Shown here in pieces: positions 1 through 7,480 of a stretch of 64,000 nt of DNA. How positions within the stretch are numbered: the stretch's first letter is position 1; the number at the start of each line of letters is the position of its first letter. Source of the DNA: an uncultured Flavobacteriales bacterium (lineage in GTDB: Bacteria; Bacteroidota; Bacteroidia; Flavobacteriales_D; Sanyastnellaceae); NCBI GenBank assembly GCA_937974555.1, contig CALJKR010000061.1, positions 1 through 64,000 of the forward strand, given 5' to 3'. The notes beneath the pieces are model-generated. The model had not been told where the DNA came from, did not search any database, and worked only from the letters and a program-made list of their open reading frames with translations. The position numbers were made by a program, and so were the translations under genes.

Positions 1-353
1 CTGCACAGTCCATATTGGTATGGTATGCATTCTGTTATGTTCGAATGTCGGGGAATAGAGGTTTTTGATTCAATTAGAATAGTAACTTTTATATTCGAAT
101 TTTCAATAAAGTTGATCATTTTTCTTTCGCAGTCTAAGCAATGGTTTGGAGGGACAAGGATCACTATTCGTTTGGTTTTAGTGTCAATATTCAAGTCATG
201 CAAAAAATCAATCACTCTTTTATTTATCTCGGAATAACTACCCAGCGGACGTTGAGAATCTGGATTATTTAAGAAATAAGTTGCGCTAGCGCTTAAAAGT
301 GATAACATCAAGATAATAACAATCACCTGATTTCTCTTTTTGATATTTGGCAT
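1..353 (-). CDS. Partial exported CxxC protein, 3' end beyond window
   Basis: An open frame of 117 codons runs without a stop from an ATG at 353 off the left edge, so the C-terminus is missing. Residues 1-28 form a basic then hydrophobic segment (MPNIKKRN followed by an I/V/L-rich stretch), a signal peptide or N-terminal membrane anchor. Residues 63-76 read as a beta-strand followed by a CLDC dithiol motif, the layout of a thioredoxin-like active site (strand, then CxxC, then helix), so a redox or metal-binding role is possible. Its start lies 68 bases inside the 3' end of the preceding DUF4221-like gene; a downstream ATG (codon 16) would lose the signal sequence. It appears to be the last visible gene of a three-gene exported cluster. 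Function is not known from sequence. Confidence 0.6.
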   Translation of the reverse strand, partial: MPNIKKRNQVIVIILMLSLLSASATYFLNNPDSQRPLGSYSEINKRVIDFLHDLNIDTKTKRIVILVPPNHCLDCERKMINFIENSNIKVTILIESKTSIPRHSNITECIPYQYGLC

Positions 354-1374
354 GATATATTTGATTTTTACTGTACCAAAAGTTTTTTCGCATGAAATAC
401 CGGCCGCCGGCTAAGGTATATTCTAAAGTTTTTTTGGAATTGTCGAAGGGTGTATATAAAATTTTTAGTTGTTTGTCTTTCCTTGCAGAAAATGTAGAAT
501 CGCTGTATTGTATAGGAAGTCTTTCTAAATAGCATCTGTAGATCCCTTGCAAATTTTCCTCTAAAAACGCCTTTCCATAAATTTCCGCATGTTGGTCATT
601 AAACGCTTTGTATTCTATTCTTTTTAACTTGTCTAATTTCTGACCTGATGAATTGCTTAGTTTTTCTGATTTGGCCTTAACCAAAACCGAACTCCACTTT
701 TCTTTCTTAAAATCATAAAGCCAAACCAATTCGTTTATATCCATACTGACTACCAATAATCCCTGCGAATAAGATAAATTGGTCATGTGACTTAGCATAC
801 TGCCATCCTGATAAATTTCTGGATAGTTTAACTGCAAATCGCGCCATTTTTTTTTCTCAATATCAAATTCCCACAGAAAATTGAATTGCATTGGATATTT
901 TCGATTTTGCATCTCGCGATTATCCACAACTTGAACTATAATTTTCTTTTCTTCAGGTATAAATATCACTGGCTGATTCGCTAAGAAATAGACTCCATCA
1001 ACAATACTGTCTAATCGAATAAGCCCATGTTTTTTTTCTATGCAAAAAGAGAAATATTGATCATTACAAATGCAATAGTTTGCAGAGTCAATAAAATTTA
1101 TGTGTTTTACATTTTTGAGTGGGAATGGGATGAGATAGTTTGCAATAACTGAATCTAACATTAAATTATAAATTTCAATTTTTCCTGATTTGTATAGTGC
1201 AAATTCAGGGTCATTGATTTTACTTACAATAATATCATGAGGCAATCCCATGCTCATTTTAGCGTTGGGTAGTGCGTAAGTGTCTAAAAAATACAATCCG
1301 TTATCACATGATTTTTCATTGAGGCAAGATTGCATTACAAGCAAAAGCGATATATATAAATTTAGTTTTAGCAT
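286..1374 (-). CDS. DUF4221-like lipoprotein, probable beta-propeller
   Basis: 362 residues from the ATG at 1374. This start gives a proper lipoprotein signal (MLKLNLYISLLLVMQSC, Cys at 17); an earlier start at 1398 would overlap the upstream gene. The body is rich in beta-strand-forming blocks with repeated W/F-aromatic turns, as in the DUF4221 and 6-bladed propeller lipoproteins of Bacteroidota, but the assignment is from general resemblance. It is expected to sit on the outer or inner membrane as a lipid-anchored protein. It follows a Cys-rich lipoprotein gene by 4 bases and overlaps the next gene, so the three are probably co-transcribed. The gene is clearly more AT-rich than the housekeeping genes to its right. 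Members of this kind often accompany small Cys-containing secreted peptides in Bacteroides; the role is unknown. Confidence 0.6.
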   Translation of the reverse strand: MLKLNLYISLLLVMQSCLNEKSCDNGLYFLDTYALPNAKMSMGLPHDIIVSKINDPEFALYKSGKIEIYNLMLDSVIANYLIPFPLKNVKHINFIDSANYCICNDQYFSFCIEKKHGLIRLDSIVDGVYFLANQPVIFIPEEKKIIVQVVDNREMQNRKYPMQFNFLWEFDIEKKKWRDLQLNYPEIYQDGSMLSHMTNLSYSQGLLVVSMDINELVWLYDFKKEKWSSVLVKAKSEKLSNSSGQKLDKLKRIEYKAFNDQHAEIYGKAFLEENLQGIYRCYLERLPIQYSDSTFSARKDKQLKILYTPFDNSKKTLEYTLAGGRYFMRKNFWYSKNQIYHAKYQKEKSGDCYYLDVITFKR

Positions 1375-1378
1375 CAAT

Positions 1379-1744
1379 TTATTTAAAGCAGAACCCATCC
1401 TTTCTGAGCGCCTCGATTAAAGTAGGATCGGTAATCCTTGTGTTGTTTATTCTCATTTTTTCGATCTCTGATTGGCTGTAATTTGAAGTTAAAGCAATGG
1501 AGAAATGTTCGATTTGAGATCCGCATTTGCATTCAGTGATCAAGCAACAATCTTCATTTAGAGGATCAATATCACATTTTGCACCGCATGTACCATCGGG
1601 GCAATCGCAAGTCTGTATAGAATACACGACTGACTGAGTTTTAACATTCAGATTTTCTTTTTTGTTTAAATCATTGGTTTTTTCTTTGGAGCAACCAAAA
1701 GAAAAACTTATAAGAATTAAAATTTTCGGTATAAATGTTTTCAT
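1379..1744 (-). CDS. Small cysteine-rich lipoprotein
   Basis: 121 residues. The N-terminus is a lipoprotein signal ending in FSFGC (Cys18). After a Lys/Asn-rich linker there is a dense cysteine block at about residues 46-73 (pattern CDC, C, C, CC, C, C), then a non-cysteine tail ending in FCFK. In total there are ten cysteines, nine of them in the mature part beyond the lipid anchor, suggesting a disulfide-stabilised or metal-binding knob. No family is recognised. The block loosely resembles small Cys-rich repeat modules of secreted proteins. It is the first gene of a minus-strand cluster with a DUF4221-like lipoprotein and a CxxC exported protein, which could form or shuffle its disulfides (inference). 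Confidence 0.6.
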   Translation of the reverse strand: MKTFIPKILILISFSFGCSKEKTNDLNKKENLNVKTQSVVYSIQTCDCPDGTCGAKCDIDPLNEDCCLITECKCGSQIEHFSIALTSNYSQSEIEKMRINNTRITDPTLIEALRKDGFCFK

Positions 1745-2031
1745 GTTATAAATTTATTGCAAAATAAATATAATAAAGGTAAAAAAAACACGAATTTAAC
1801 AAAAAATACATAGCCCCGTTTATTTTTAAGAGGGGAATAAGTTGGACTGGACTGTTTGGTTTAAATGCTTGGCAATGAGCTGTATGACTAATAGAATAAT
1901 ATGTGATTATCGGATTAGAACGGAGGTGTTGAATTTATTAAAAATATAATTCCATAGCACTTGGTGAAAAAAATCGAATTATCGCTTTCGTCTTCAAGCC
2001 CTTTCATTTTCTTAGAAAAAAACTCAACTTC
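1745..2031. other. AT-rich intergenic region, no gene seen
   Basis: 287 bases between the start of the Cys-rich lipoprotein gene and the end of radA. No convincing frame on either strand; a plus-strand frame from 1961 is antisense to radA for most of its length. The promoter of the lipoprotein cluster should lie here but no good -33/-7 pair was found. Confidence 0.5.
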
Positions 2032-3390
2032 CTATCCAAATAAGACACTCACCAATTCATCCACGCGGCCTACTTTGATGATTTCAATCTCTTTGTTATC
2101 GGCCTCTTTGTTGAACTTGGAAATGATAATCTTCTTCATTCCCAATTTGGCAGCTTCGGCAATGCGTTGATCGATTCGGGAAACGGGTCGTATTTCTCCA
2201 TTGAGTCCAACTTCGCCAGCATAACAGGTTTGTGCGGGCAATGAAATGTCCTCATTGCTGCTCATAACCGCGGCAATGACCGCCAAATCCATTCCAGGAT
2301 CTTCCAAACGCATTCCTCCAGCGATATTCAAGAAAACATCTTTCATTCCCAATCGGAATCCGCACCTTTTTTCAAGAACGGCCAAAAGCATATTCAATCT
2401 TCTCAAATCAAATCCTGTGGTACTTCTTTGCGGAGTACCATAAACTGCTGTACTCGCCAACGCCTGTATTTCAATAAGCATAGGACGCATGCCTTCCAGA
2501 GCGGCGGAGATGGCAGAACCGCTGAGCTCATTGGTGTGTTGTTGTATAAGCAATTCACTGGGGTTAGAGACCTCTCTCAATCCCGAGCCTTGCATTTCAT
2601 AGATGCCCATTTCATTGGTCGAACCAAAGCGATTTTTTGTCGTTCGTAACAAACGATAGATGTGTTGTCTATCTCCCTCAAAGAGCAATACCGTATCCAC
2701 CATGTGCTCCAATAATTTGGGACCTGCGATGGATCCTTCTTTGGTGATGTGGCCAATCATAAAAATGGCAACGTTGTCCTGCTTGGCAATTTTTAATAGT
2801 CGGGTGGCACACTCACGGATTTGAGAAACACTTCCTTGCGCACTCTCAATATTTGGACTGTACAAGGTTTGTATGGAATCGATGATCACCAACTTGGGTT
2901 TGATCTGGGCTATGTGGGCTTCAATATTTTCCACATTGGTTTCCATCAATAACCAACAATTGGGATTGTTGAGTCCCACGCGATCAATGCGCATTTTTAT
3001 CTGCTCTTCACTTTCCTCGCCAGAAACATACAATACTTCAATGTGGCTTTGCTGAAGAGCCAATTGAAGCAATAAGGTTGATTTACCGATGCCGGGCTCT
3101 CCGCCAAATAGGATCAAGCTTCCAGGTACAATGCCATGGCCCAACACGCGATGCAACTCTTGATCAACAACAGGATAACGCTCAAAAATTTGAGCCTCTA
3201 ACTCTTCAACCTTTTTGGCTGGATGGGCATGGATACTGAGTTTAGGTGCAACAGCAGCCGAGGATTTATCACGCTGAACTACTTCTTCCTCAAAGGTGTT
3301 CCATTCACTACAGGAGGGACATTTGCCGGCCCATTGCGGTGATTGGTGTCCGCAGTTTCTGCAGAAAAATGCTGTTTTGGTTTTCGCCAT
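2032..3390 (-). CDS. radA: DNA repair protein RadA
   Basis: 452 residues, the usual length. RadA is a RecA-like, DnaB-like ATPase that drives branch migration of recombination intermediates. All hallmarks are visible: an N-terminal zinc finger (C10, C13, C24, C27), Walker A GGEPGIGKST at 96-105, the RadA-specific KNRFG motif at 252-256, and a C-terminal Lon-like domain. The start at 3390 (MAKTKTAF...) puts the first zinc-finger cysteine at residue 10 as in the family; a longer frame to 3417 adds nine residues without family support. A near-consensus -7 box (TATCTTTA) ends 4 bases before this ATG. It is divergent from the methyltransferase gene at 3446. Confidence 0.96.
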   Translation of the reverse strand: MAKTKTAFFCRNCGHQSPQWAGKCPSCSEWNTFEEEVVQRDKSSAAVAPKLSIHAHPAKKVEELEAQIFERYPVVDQELHRVLGHGIVPGSLILFGGEPGIGKSTLLLQLALQQSHIEVLYVSGEESEEQIKMRIDRVGLNNPNCWLLMETNVENIEAHIAQIKPKLVIIDSIQTLYSPNIESAQGSVSQIRECATRLLKIAKQDNVAIFMIGHITKEGSIAGPKLLEHMVDTVLLFEGDRQHIYRLLRTTKNRFGSTNEMGIYEMQGSGLREVSNPSELLIQQHTNELSGSAISAALEGMRPMLIEIQALASTAVYGTPQRSTTGFDLRRLNMLLAVLEKRCGFRLGMKDVFLNIAGGMRLEDPGMDLAVIAAVMSSNEDISLPAQTCYAGEVGLNGEIRPVSRIDQRIAEAAKLGMKKIIISKFNKEADNKEIEIIKVGRVDELVSVLFG

Positions 3391-3394
3391 GTGG

Positions 3395-3402
3395 TAAAGA
3401 TA
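3395..3402 (-). promoter_or_regulatory. Candidate -7 box of radA
   Basis: Minus-strand TATCTTTA, one base off the Bacteroidota consensus TAnnTTTG, with four bases before the radA ATG. No matching -33 element was found. Confidence 0.35.
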
Positions 3403-3428
3403 AAAGGCGATATTCAAGGGGGCTTTCT

Positions 3429-3436
3429 TATATTCG
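3429..3436 (+). promoter_or_regulatory. Candidate -7 box of methyltransferase gene
   Basis: TATATTCG, a TAnnTTCG variant also seen before mpl, typA and the E1 gene, lies nine bases before the ATG at 3446. Confidence 0.35.
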
Positions 3437-3445
3437 AAAAAATTT

Positions 3446-4183
3446 ATGAAACGCGCCCTTTTACGTATCCTGCATTATGGCCGCAAACACTACTGCAATG
3501 TGTGTTGCGCGCATGTTCGTGAGTGGATAAAGGTGGGTTTGGACAACGAAGTTTTCAACAACCATATCATGGTAGGAGCGGGACGCAGGAAACGGGGTTG
3601 TCCCGTTTGTCACAGCACAGACCGTGATCGTTTGATGTTGGATTTTGTTCAAGATTATTTTAAATCTCATCCGCAATCCAAGGATTTTTCTTTGTTGCAC
3701 ATCGCTCCGGAATCTTATCTGATTTCCCTTTTAGATGAGGGAGTTAAAGATTATTTTCGAGGCGATGCTTTTGCACCGGGTTATGCCTACGATACAAGTA
3801 AGACTGAGGCCATGGATATTCAACAATTGCGATTTGAAGATTGCACTTTGGATTGGGTAATTGCCAATCACGTGCTGGAGCATGTGGCAGATGATCACAG
3901 GGCGATGCAAGAAATTTTCCGGGTGCTAAAGCCAGGCGGACGAGCAGTGTTGCAGGTTCCAATGGCATTGGATTTAGCTGAAACCATTGAAGCGCGTGAT
4001 GAAAAGGATTTGGAAAAGGTGACTGGACAATATGATCACCGCCGCCTGTATGGCTTGGATTATTTATTGAAATTGCAAGCCATGGGTTTTCAAGTAGAGG
4101 AATGGCAATCTAAAAAAGACAATCAAAAAATGGGTTTCAATCCCAATGAGAGTGTCATTCAAGCGATAAAAGCAAAGGCATGA
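3446..4183 (+). CDS. Class I SAM-dependent methyltransferase with N-terminal Cys motifs
   Basis: 245 residues. The N-terminal third carries Cys motifs (CNVC near residue 18 and CPVC near 51, the latter followed by STDRDR) that look like a zinc-binding module. Residues from about 75 on form a Rossmann methyltransferase of the type-11 group: LLHIAPE as motif I-like strand, IANHVLEHV for the acidic/aromatic motif, and RVLKPGGRAVLQVP as the post-motif. The substrate is unknown; proteins of this build often act in cell-surface polysaccharide or natural-product pathways. It overlaps the next gene by ATGA (4180-4183), so the two are probably translated as a unit. Confidence 0.8.
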   Translation: MKRALLRILHYGRKHYCNVCCAHVREWIKVGLDNEVFNNHIMVGAGRRKRGCPVCHSTDRDRLMLDFVQDYFKSHPQSKDFSLLHIAPESYLISLLDEGVKDYFRGDAFAPGYAYDTSKTEAMDIQQLRFEDCTLDWVIANHVLEHVADDHRAMQEIFRVLKPGGRAVLQVPMALDLAETIEARDEKDLEKVTGQYDHRRLYGLDYLLKLQAMGFQVEEWQSKKDNQKMGFNPNESVIQAIKAKA

Positions 4184-5049
4184 AAAGGTTATTGAAAATA
4201 GCACTTTATTTCCTGATTCCTTTGTGTGGTGTCGCAGTAACTCTCTATATGCTGACCAGTTCCAATTGGAATCTATACCAACCGAAATTGCCCAAGCATA
4301 AAAGGCAATTGATCATTGGTAATTCGCATCCTGAGTGTTCACTCATCGAAACGGATACATGCACTTTTGTAAATCTTGGAAAATCAGGAGAGTGTTTTTA
4401 TTATTCGGTGCGCAAAGCCGATTGGATCATTTCCAACAATCCACAAATCAAGGAGGTTTGGATTGAAATCGCGGCCAATCAATTGATGCCCCATATGAAT
4501 CAATGGATTCATGATGTGGATTATGAACAAAGAACTTTATTGTCGTTTCCTTTCCTCATGGAGATCAATTGGGAATGGGGGGCTTGGTATCAGGCTCCCT
4601 CGGCTTCGATGCAGACCAAATTGGTGCAGGCCCGAAGGTACCTTGGCGCAATACTTCGGCCCCAATGGACAGCGGATCGTGACCTTTTAAAATGGGGCAA
4701 TTATAGAGAAATGAAAGGGCGAAGTGCTAAGTTTGAGAGTCCGGATAAAGTAGAACAGTCGACAGCATTTCAACCCGATATAGAGAATTGGAATGCGCTG
4801 CTATCTTTTTGTGAACGAATGCAACAATTGGGAATTGAAGTCCATGTTTTTCAGTCTCCAGAATTTGAGCGAGCCGATGGATATCGCAAGATGGTGGAAT
4901 TTTGTTCAACTCAAAAGTTGCCCGTAGATGAATACCATGACATCTTGTTTGATATACATGACACGACATTGTTTTACGATGCCAGTCATTTGAATAGCCG
5001 CGGCGCCCAGGTTTTCACCGCTGCATTTGTAAATCAATTAGCGCATTAA
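4180..5049 (+). CDS. Membrane-anchored SGNH/DltD-like protein
   Basis: 289 residues. One hydrophobic segment at about 5-26 anchors the protein with the rest outside the cytoplasm. GNSHPE at 47-52 fits block I of SGNH/GDSL hydrolases with S49 as the potential nucleophile, and DASHLNSRGA near 267-276 fits the block V Asp-x-x-His with the usual NxxG continuation. The overall plan is that of DltD-like or polysaccharide O-acyl-modifying enzymes. The substrate is not evident. The preceding methyltransferase gene overlaps by four bases, which suggests a shared role in modifying an envelope glycan (inference). Its 3' end overlaps the convergent anti-sigma-like gene by 12 bases. Confidence 0.6.
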   Translation: MKRLLKIALYFLIPLCGVAVTLYMLTSSNWNLYQPKLPKHKRQLIIGNSHPECSLIETDTCTFVNLGKSGECFYYSVRKADWIISNNPQIKEVWIEIAANQLMPHMNQWIHDVDYEQRTLLSFPFLMEINWEWGAWYQAPSASMQTKLVQARRYLGAILRPQWTADRDLLKWGNYREMKGRSAKFESPDKVEQSTAFQPDIENWNALLSFCERMQQLGIEVHVFQSPEFERADGYRKMVEFCSTQKLPVDEYHDILFDIHDTTLFYDASHLNSRGAQVFTAAFVNQLAH

Positions 5050-5853
5050 TTTCACCATGAAGGTTTTCTTGGAGAATTGAGAATCTTTCTGAGAATTGAG
5101 GTATTGCAATTCGACCAAATACATGCCGCTGGGCATTTCCATTCCACTGGCGTGATTGCCATCCCAAAATTCCTCTGTACCCAAAGCTTTAATCAACTGA
5201 CCATCTTTGTATACCGCCCAATGGCTACGAGCCCAGGTTGGAAGGCTCTCCATGGGTGAAAAGACATCGTTGAGTCCATCTTGGTTTGGCGTAAAGACAT
5301 TGGGGATTTGAGACCAATCAAAGAAGTTCATCGTCGGAATTTCATTGGCAACGAATTCAAATTCGGTTATGCTTTGTTGGGTCTCTTCGATGGGTGTTTC
5401 TTCAGGCGCGCTCTGTTTCTCGTTCTGATTCTCGTTCTGATTCTCGTTCTGATTCTCGTTCCTGGAGTTTACAGAACCATTGTAGGGAAACATAGAATAA
5501 CTAGCCTCGCGGGGTGTCTCTTGTTCTTCATCCAACACAATAATGGATGGCGCTTCTTCCGGGGCATTTGGAGTCGATGGAATATCGTTTTTTGTTGGGA
5601 CAGAAACTGGCACCGGTTTCGGTGCTGTTGGGGCAGAAGCCATGGAAGTAGGACCAACCGGCACCGATGTTGAAACCTCGGAATGAGTGGCCACTCCCCA
5701 TGTAAGTCCCGCGATAATAAGCGCTGAGCAAGAGGCTATCCCCCATTTTTGAAAAGATTTCCATCTTCTTTTGCTTTGGATGGAATTCCAACTACCGGTT
5801 GGAGGAAGTTCTTCCGCTTGTTGAACACGTGAGATCCAATTTTCTTTTTTCAT
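5038..5853 (-). CDS. Anti-sigma-like membrane protein with T9SS type B C-terminal domain
   Basis: 271 residues in four parts: a short basic cytoplasmic part (1-36) with a W..I motif as in Bacteroidota anti-sigma factors; one transmembrane helix at about 37-55; a long Pro/Ala/Glu-rich extracytoplasmic linker that includes NQNE tandem repeats at 131-147; and a T9SS type B (gliding-type) C-terminal domain starting VFTPNQDGLNDVF at 186-198 and ending MVKLMR. The start overlaps the ECF sigma factor stop codon (ATGA), the normal arrangement for a sigma/anti-sigma pair. No cleavable signal peptide is seen, so the CTD would sit in the periplasm on a tethered protein rather than on a secreted one. Regulatory function is inferred from architecture and context, not proven. 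Confidence 0.7.
   Translation of the reverse strand: MKKENWISRVQQAEELPPTGSWNSIQSKRRWKSFQKWGIASCSALIIAGLTWGVATHSEVSTSVPVGPTSMASAPTAPKPVPVSVPTKNDIPSTPNAPEEAPSIIVLDEEQETPREASYSMFPYNGSVNSRNENQNENQNENQNEKQSAPEETPIEETQQSITEFEFVANEIPTMNFFDWSQIPNVFTPNQDGLNDVFSPMESLPTWARSHWAVYKDGQLIKALGTEEFWDGNHASGMEMPSGMYLVELQYLNSQKDSQFSKKTFMVKLMR
5418..5461. repeat. 12-bp tandem repeat, about 3.7 copies
   Basis: The unit tctcgttctgat repeats three full times plus a partial fourth. On the coding (minus) strand it encodes NQNE blocks in the periplasmic linker of the anti-sigma-like protein. The unit is a multiple of three, so copy-number change would alter linker length without a frameshift. Confidence 0.9.
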
Positions 5854-6392
5854 GTCGATACCTTTTTTTCCAATGCAGCCAACTTTTCTTGAAGGCGAAG
5901 TTTGGATTTTAAAAACTGTGTTTTGGAGGTACTCTCGGAAATCCCCAATTGCTGAGCAATTTCTTGGTGAGAGAAACCTTCAATGGCAAATAAATTAAAT
6001 ACCGTTCTGTAACCCAAGGGTAGTTCGGCGATGCACTTGAGAATGTCAGCGGTATTCATGGGATTCAGGATTTCATCAACCGAGGCGTCACGCACTTGAG
6101 CCAATTCTGCGGTTTCCAATGTCCACATCTTTTTGTTCTTTTTCAAGTGATTGATGCATTGATTGACCGTGATTCGTCTTATCCACCCACCCAAGGGCCC
6201 CTCTTTTCGCCAAGATTTCAGCTTCGTAAAGGTGATGATCATGGCTTCATGAAATACATCCTCTGCTTCTTGTTGGTTGGGCAGATACCGTTTGCAAACG
6301 GCAAACATCTGACCTGAAAACCGCTCATACAAAAGCTTTTCTGCTTTTCGGTTTCCAGACAAACACTGTTCAGCCAATTCTAAATCCGTCAT
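5850..6392 (-). CDS. ECF-type RNA polymerase sigma factor
   Basis: 180 residues from the ATG at 6392; the longer frame up to 6632 is not supported because it covers the divergent promoter region and has no family resemblance before MTDLELAEQC. Sigma-70 region 2 spans about 20-85 (EAEDVFHEAMIITFTKLKSW, GWIRRITVNQ) and region 4 about 110-165 with the helix-turn-helix HQEIAQQLGISESTSK. The anti-sigma-like gene overlaps its stop codon. It is divergent from, and 130 bases away from, the T9SS/TonB/HKD gene group starting at 6523, which is a likely regulatory target (inference). Confidence 0.93.
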   Translation of the reverse strand: MTDLELAEQCLSGNRKAEKLLYERFSGQMFAVCKRYLPNQQEAEDVFHEAMIITFTKLKSWRKEGPLGGWIRRITVNQCINHLKKNKKMWTLETAELAQVRDASVDEILNPMNTADILKCIAELPLGYRTVFNLFAIEGFSHQEIAQQLGISESTSKTQFLKSKLRLQEKLAALEKKVST

Positions 6393-6496
6393 TCTCAATA
6401 TTAGGAGGTACAATCCTACAAAAAAGTTGCTTGGGTTAACGAAAAAATGCGTTACGTTTAACATGAAAAACCACCCGTTCATAGCATTTTCATTCT

Positions 6497-6504
6497 TACA
6501 TTTG
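6497..6504 (+). promoter_or_regulatory. Candidate -7 box upstream of LTD gene
   Basis: TACATTTG matches TAnnTTTG exactly and lies 18 bases before the ATG at 6523. There is no TTTG at the expected 19-base distance, so it could instead be read by an alternative sigma factor. Confidence 0.45.
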
Positions 6505-6522
6505 CACGCTAACCCAAAAAAT

Positions 6523-7440
6523 ATGAAAAAACATTTACTAAGTGTATTTGCAATGGCATCGGCTCTTATGGCCAGTGCACAATGCAACGAAGTGATCATC
6601 TCTGAAATAGTTGAGGGATGGAGTAACAACAAAGCTGTTGAAATTTACAATCCAACGGCCACTGCCAAAGACATGACAGGTTACGGTATTGTACGTTTCT
6701 CTAATGGTAGTGCCTCTTATGGAAACATTACCTATTTCGACGGATTGACCATTCAACCCAATGATGTATTGGTGGTTGTATTGGACAAACGTGATTCTTT
6801 GGGAACAGGATTGGAAGCTCCTGTGTGGGACGAATTGCAGGCTGCTGGAGATTTCTTTGCTAATCCAACGTATGACAATGGTGTATGGGCGATGTACTTC
6901 AATGGTAACGATGCCTTGGCAATTGTAAAAGATCAAGGTCAAACCTTGGTTGATTTGTTTGGAAGAATTGGTGAAGGAACCGGTTTTGGTGGATGGAGCG
7001 CTTACGCTACTGACACAACGGGAGCTCCTTTGTATGCTTCTCAAGACCACACTTTGTTACGTAAGGGCAATGTGACTTCAGGTATTACAACCAACCCATC
7101 TACTTTCGATGTGTTTGCACAGTACGATACCTTGTCTGCCAATACTTTTGACAACTTGGGTTTCCATACTTGTGATTGCGCTGCAGGCGTGAGCGAGAAG
7201 GAAGCGGTACAATTGTCTGTGTATCCAAACCCCATCCAAAACGGTATGATCAGCATCGTGGCTCAAACCGGGATTGAATCTGTGATGATGTATGATATCA
7301 ATGGTCGTTTGGTTGCTGCTCAATACAATGTAAATGACAGAATGACCCGATTCAACGCGGAAGGTGTAAATGCCGGTATGTATTGGATCGAAGCCCGTAT
7401 GCAAGACGGAACGCGAATAAGAAAGAATTTGATCAAATAA
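6523..7440 (+). CDS. Secreted lamin-tail-domain protein with T9SS type A sorting domain
   Basis: 305 residues from the ATG at 6523, which begins a clean signal peptide (MKKHLLSVFAMASALMASAQ); the longer frame from 6427 has no signal at its N-terminus. Residues 22-200 form a lamin tail domain (VIISEIVEG..., KAVEIYNPT), an Ig-like fold common in Bacteroidota secreted nucleases and surface proteins. The last ~80 residues are a type A T9SS domain (LSVYPNPIQNG ... GMYWIEARMQDG, IRKNLIK). Expected to be exported through the outer membrane and attached or released. It is the first gene of a group with a TonB receptor and an HKD-domain protein that also starts with a lamin-tail-like domain. Confidence 0.85.
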   Translation: MKKHLLSVFAMASALMASAQCNEVIISEIVEGWSNNKAVEIYNPTATAKDMTGYGIVRFSNGSASYGNITYFDGLTIQPNDVLVVVLDKRDSLGTGLEAPVWDELQAAGDFFANPTYDNGVWAMYFNGNDALAIVKDQGQTLVDLFGRIGEGTGFGGWSAYATDTTGAPLYASQDHTLLRKGNVTSGITTNPSTFDVFAQYDTLSANTFDNLGFHTCDCAAGVSEKEAVQLSVYPNPIQNGMISIVAQTGIESVMMYDINGRLVAAQYNVNDRMTRFNAEGVNAGMYWIEARMQDGTRIRKNLIK

Positions 7441-7442
7441 CC

Positions 7443-7468
7443 AAAAGGGGCGCAAGCCCCTTTTTTTT
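7443..7468 (+). terminator. Intrinsic terminator after LTD gene
   Basis: GGGGC / GCAA loop / GCCCC stem, extended by AAAA-TTTT pairing, followed by a run of eight T. It sits 12 bases before the ATG of the TonB receptor gene. Confidence 0.85.
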
Positions 7469-7480
7469 CCATAGCATAAG

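Noticed and set aside
25..237. Plus-strand 70-residue ORF at the left edge
   Set aside because: Antisense to a longer minus-strand frame (1-353) with a signal peptide and CxxC motif that runs off the window.
1800..1830. Possible CCCC...GGGG hairpin in the intergenic region
   Set aside because: Only four pairs around a 14-base AT loop and no T-run; too weak to call a terminator.
5418..5461. Possible short CRISPR-like repeat array
   Set aside because: Units are contiguous 12-mers without spacers, inside a coding frame.
5281..5673. Plus-strand ORF of 130 residues with LVLILVLILV repeats
   Set aside because: Antisense of the NQNE tandem repeats and CTD of the anti-sigma-like gene; hydrophobic repeat is a mirror of low-complexity DNA.
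6393..6632. N-terminal extension of the sigma factor (80 residues)
   Set aside because: Crosses the start of the divergent LTD gene and has no sigma-like sequence; the ATG at 6392 fits the family.
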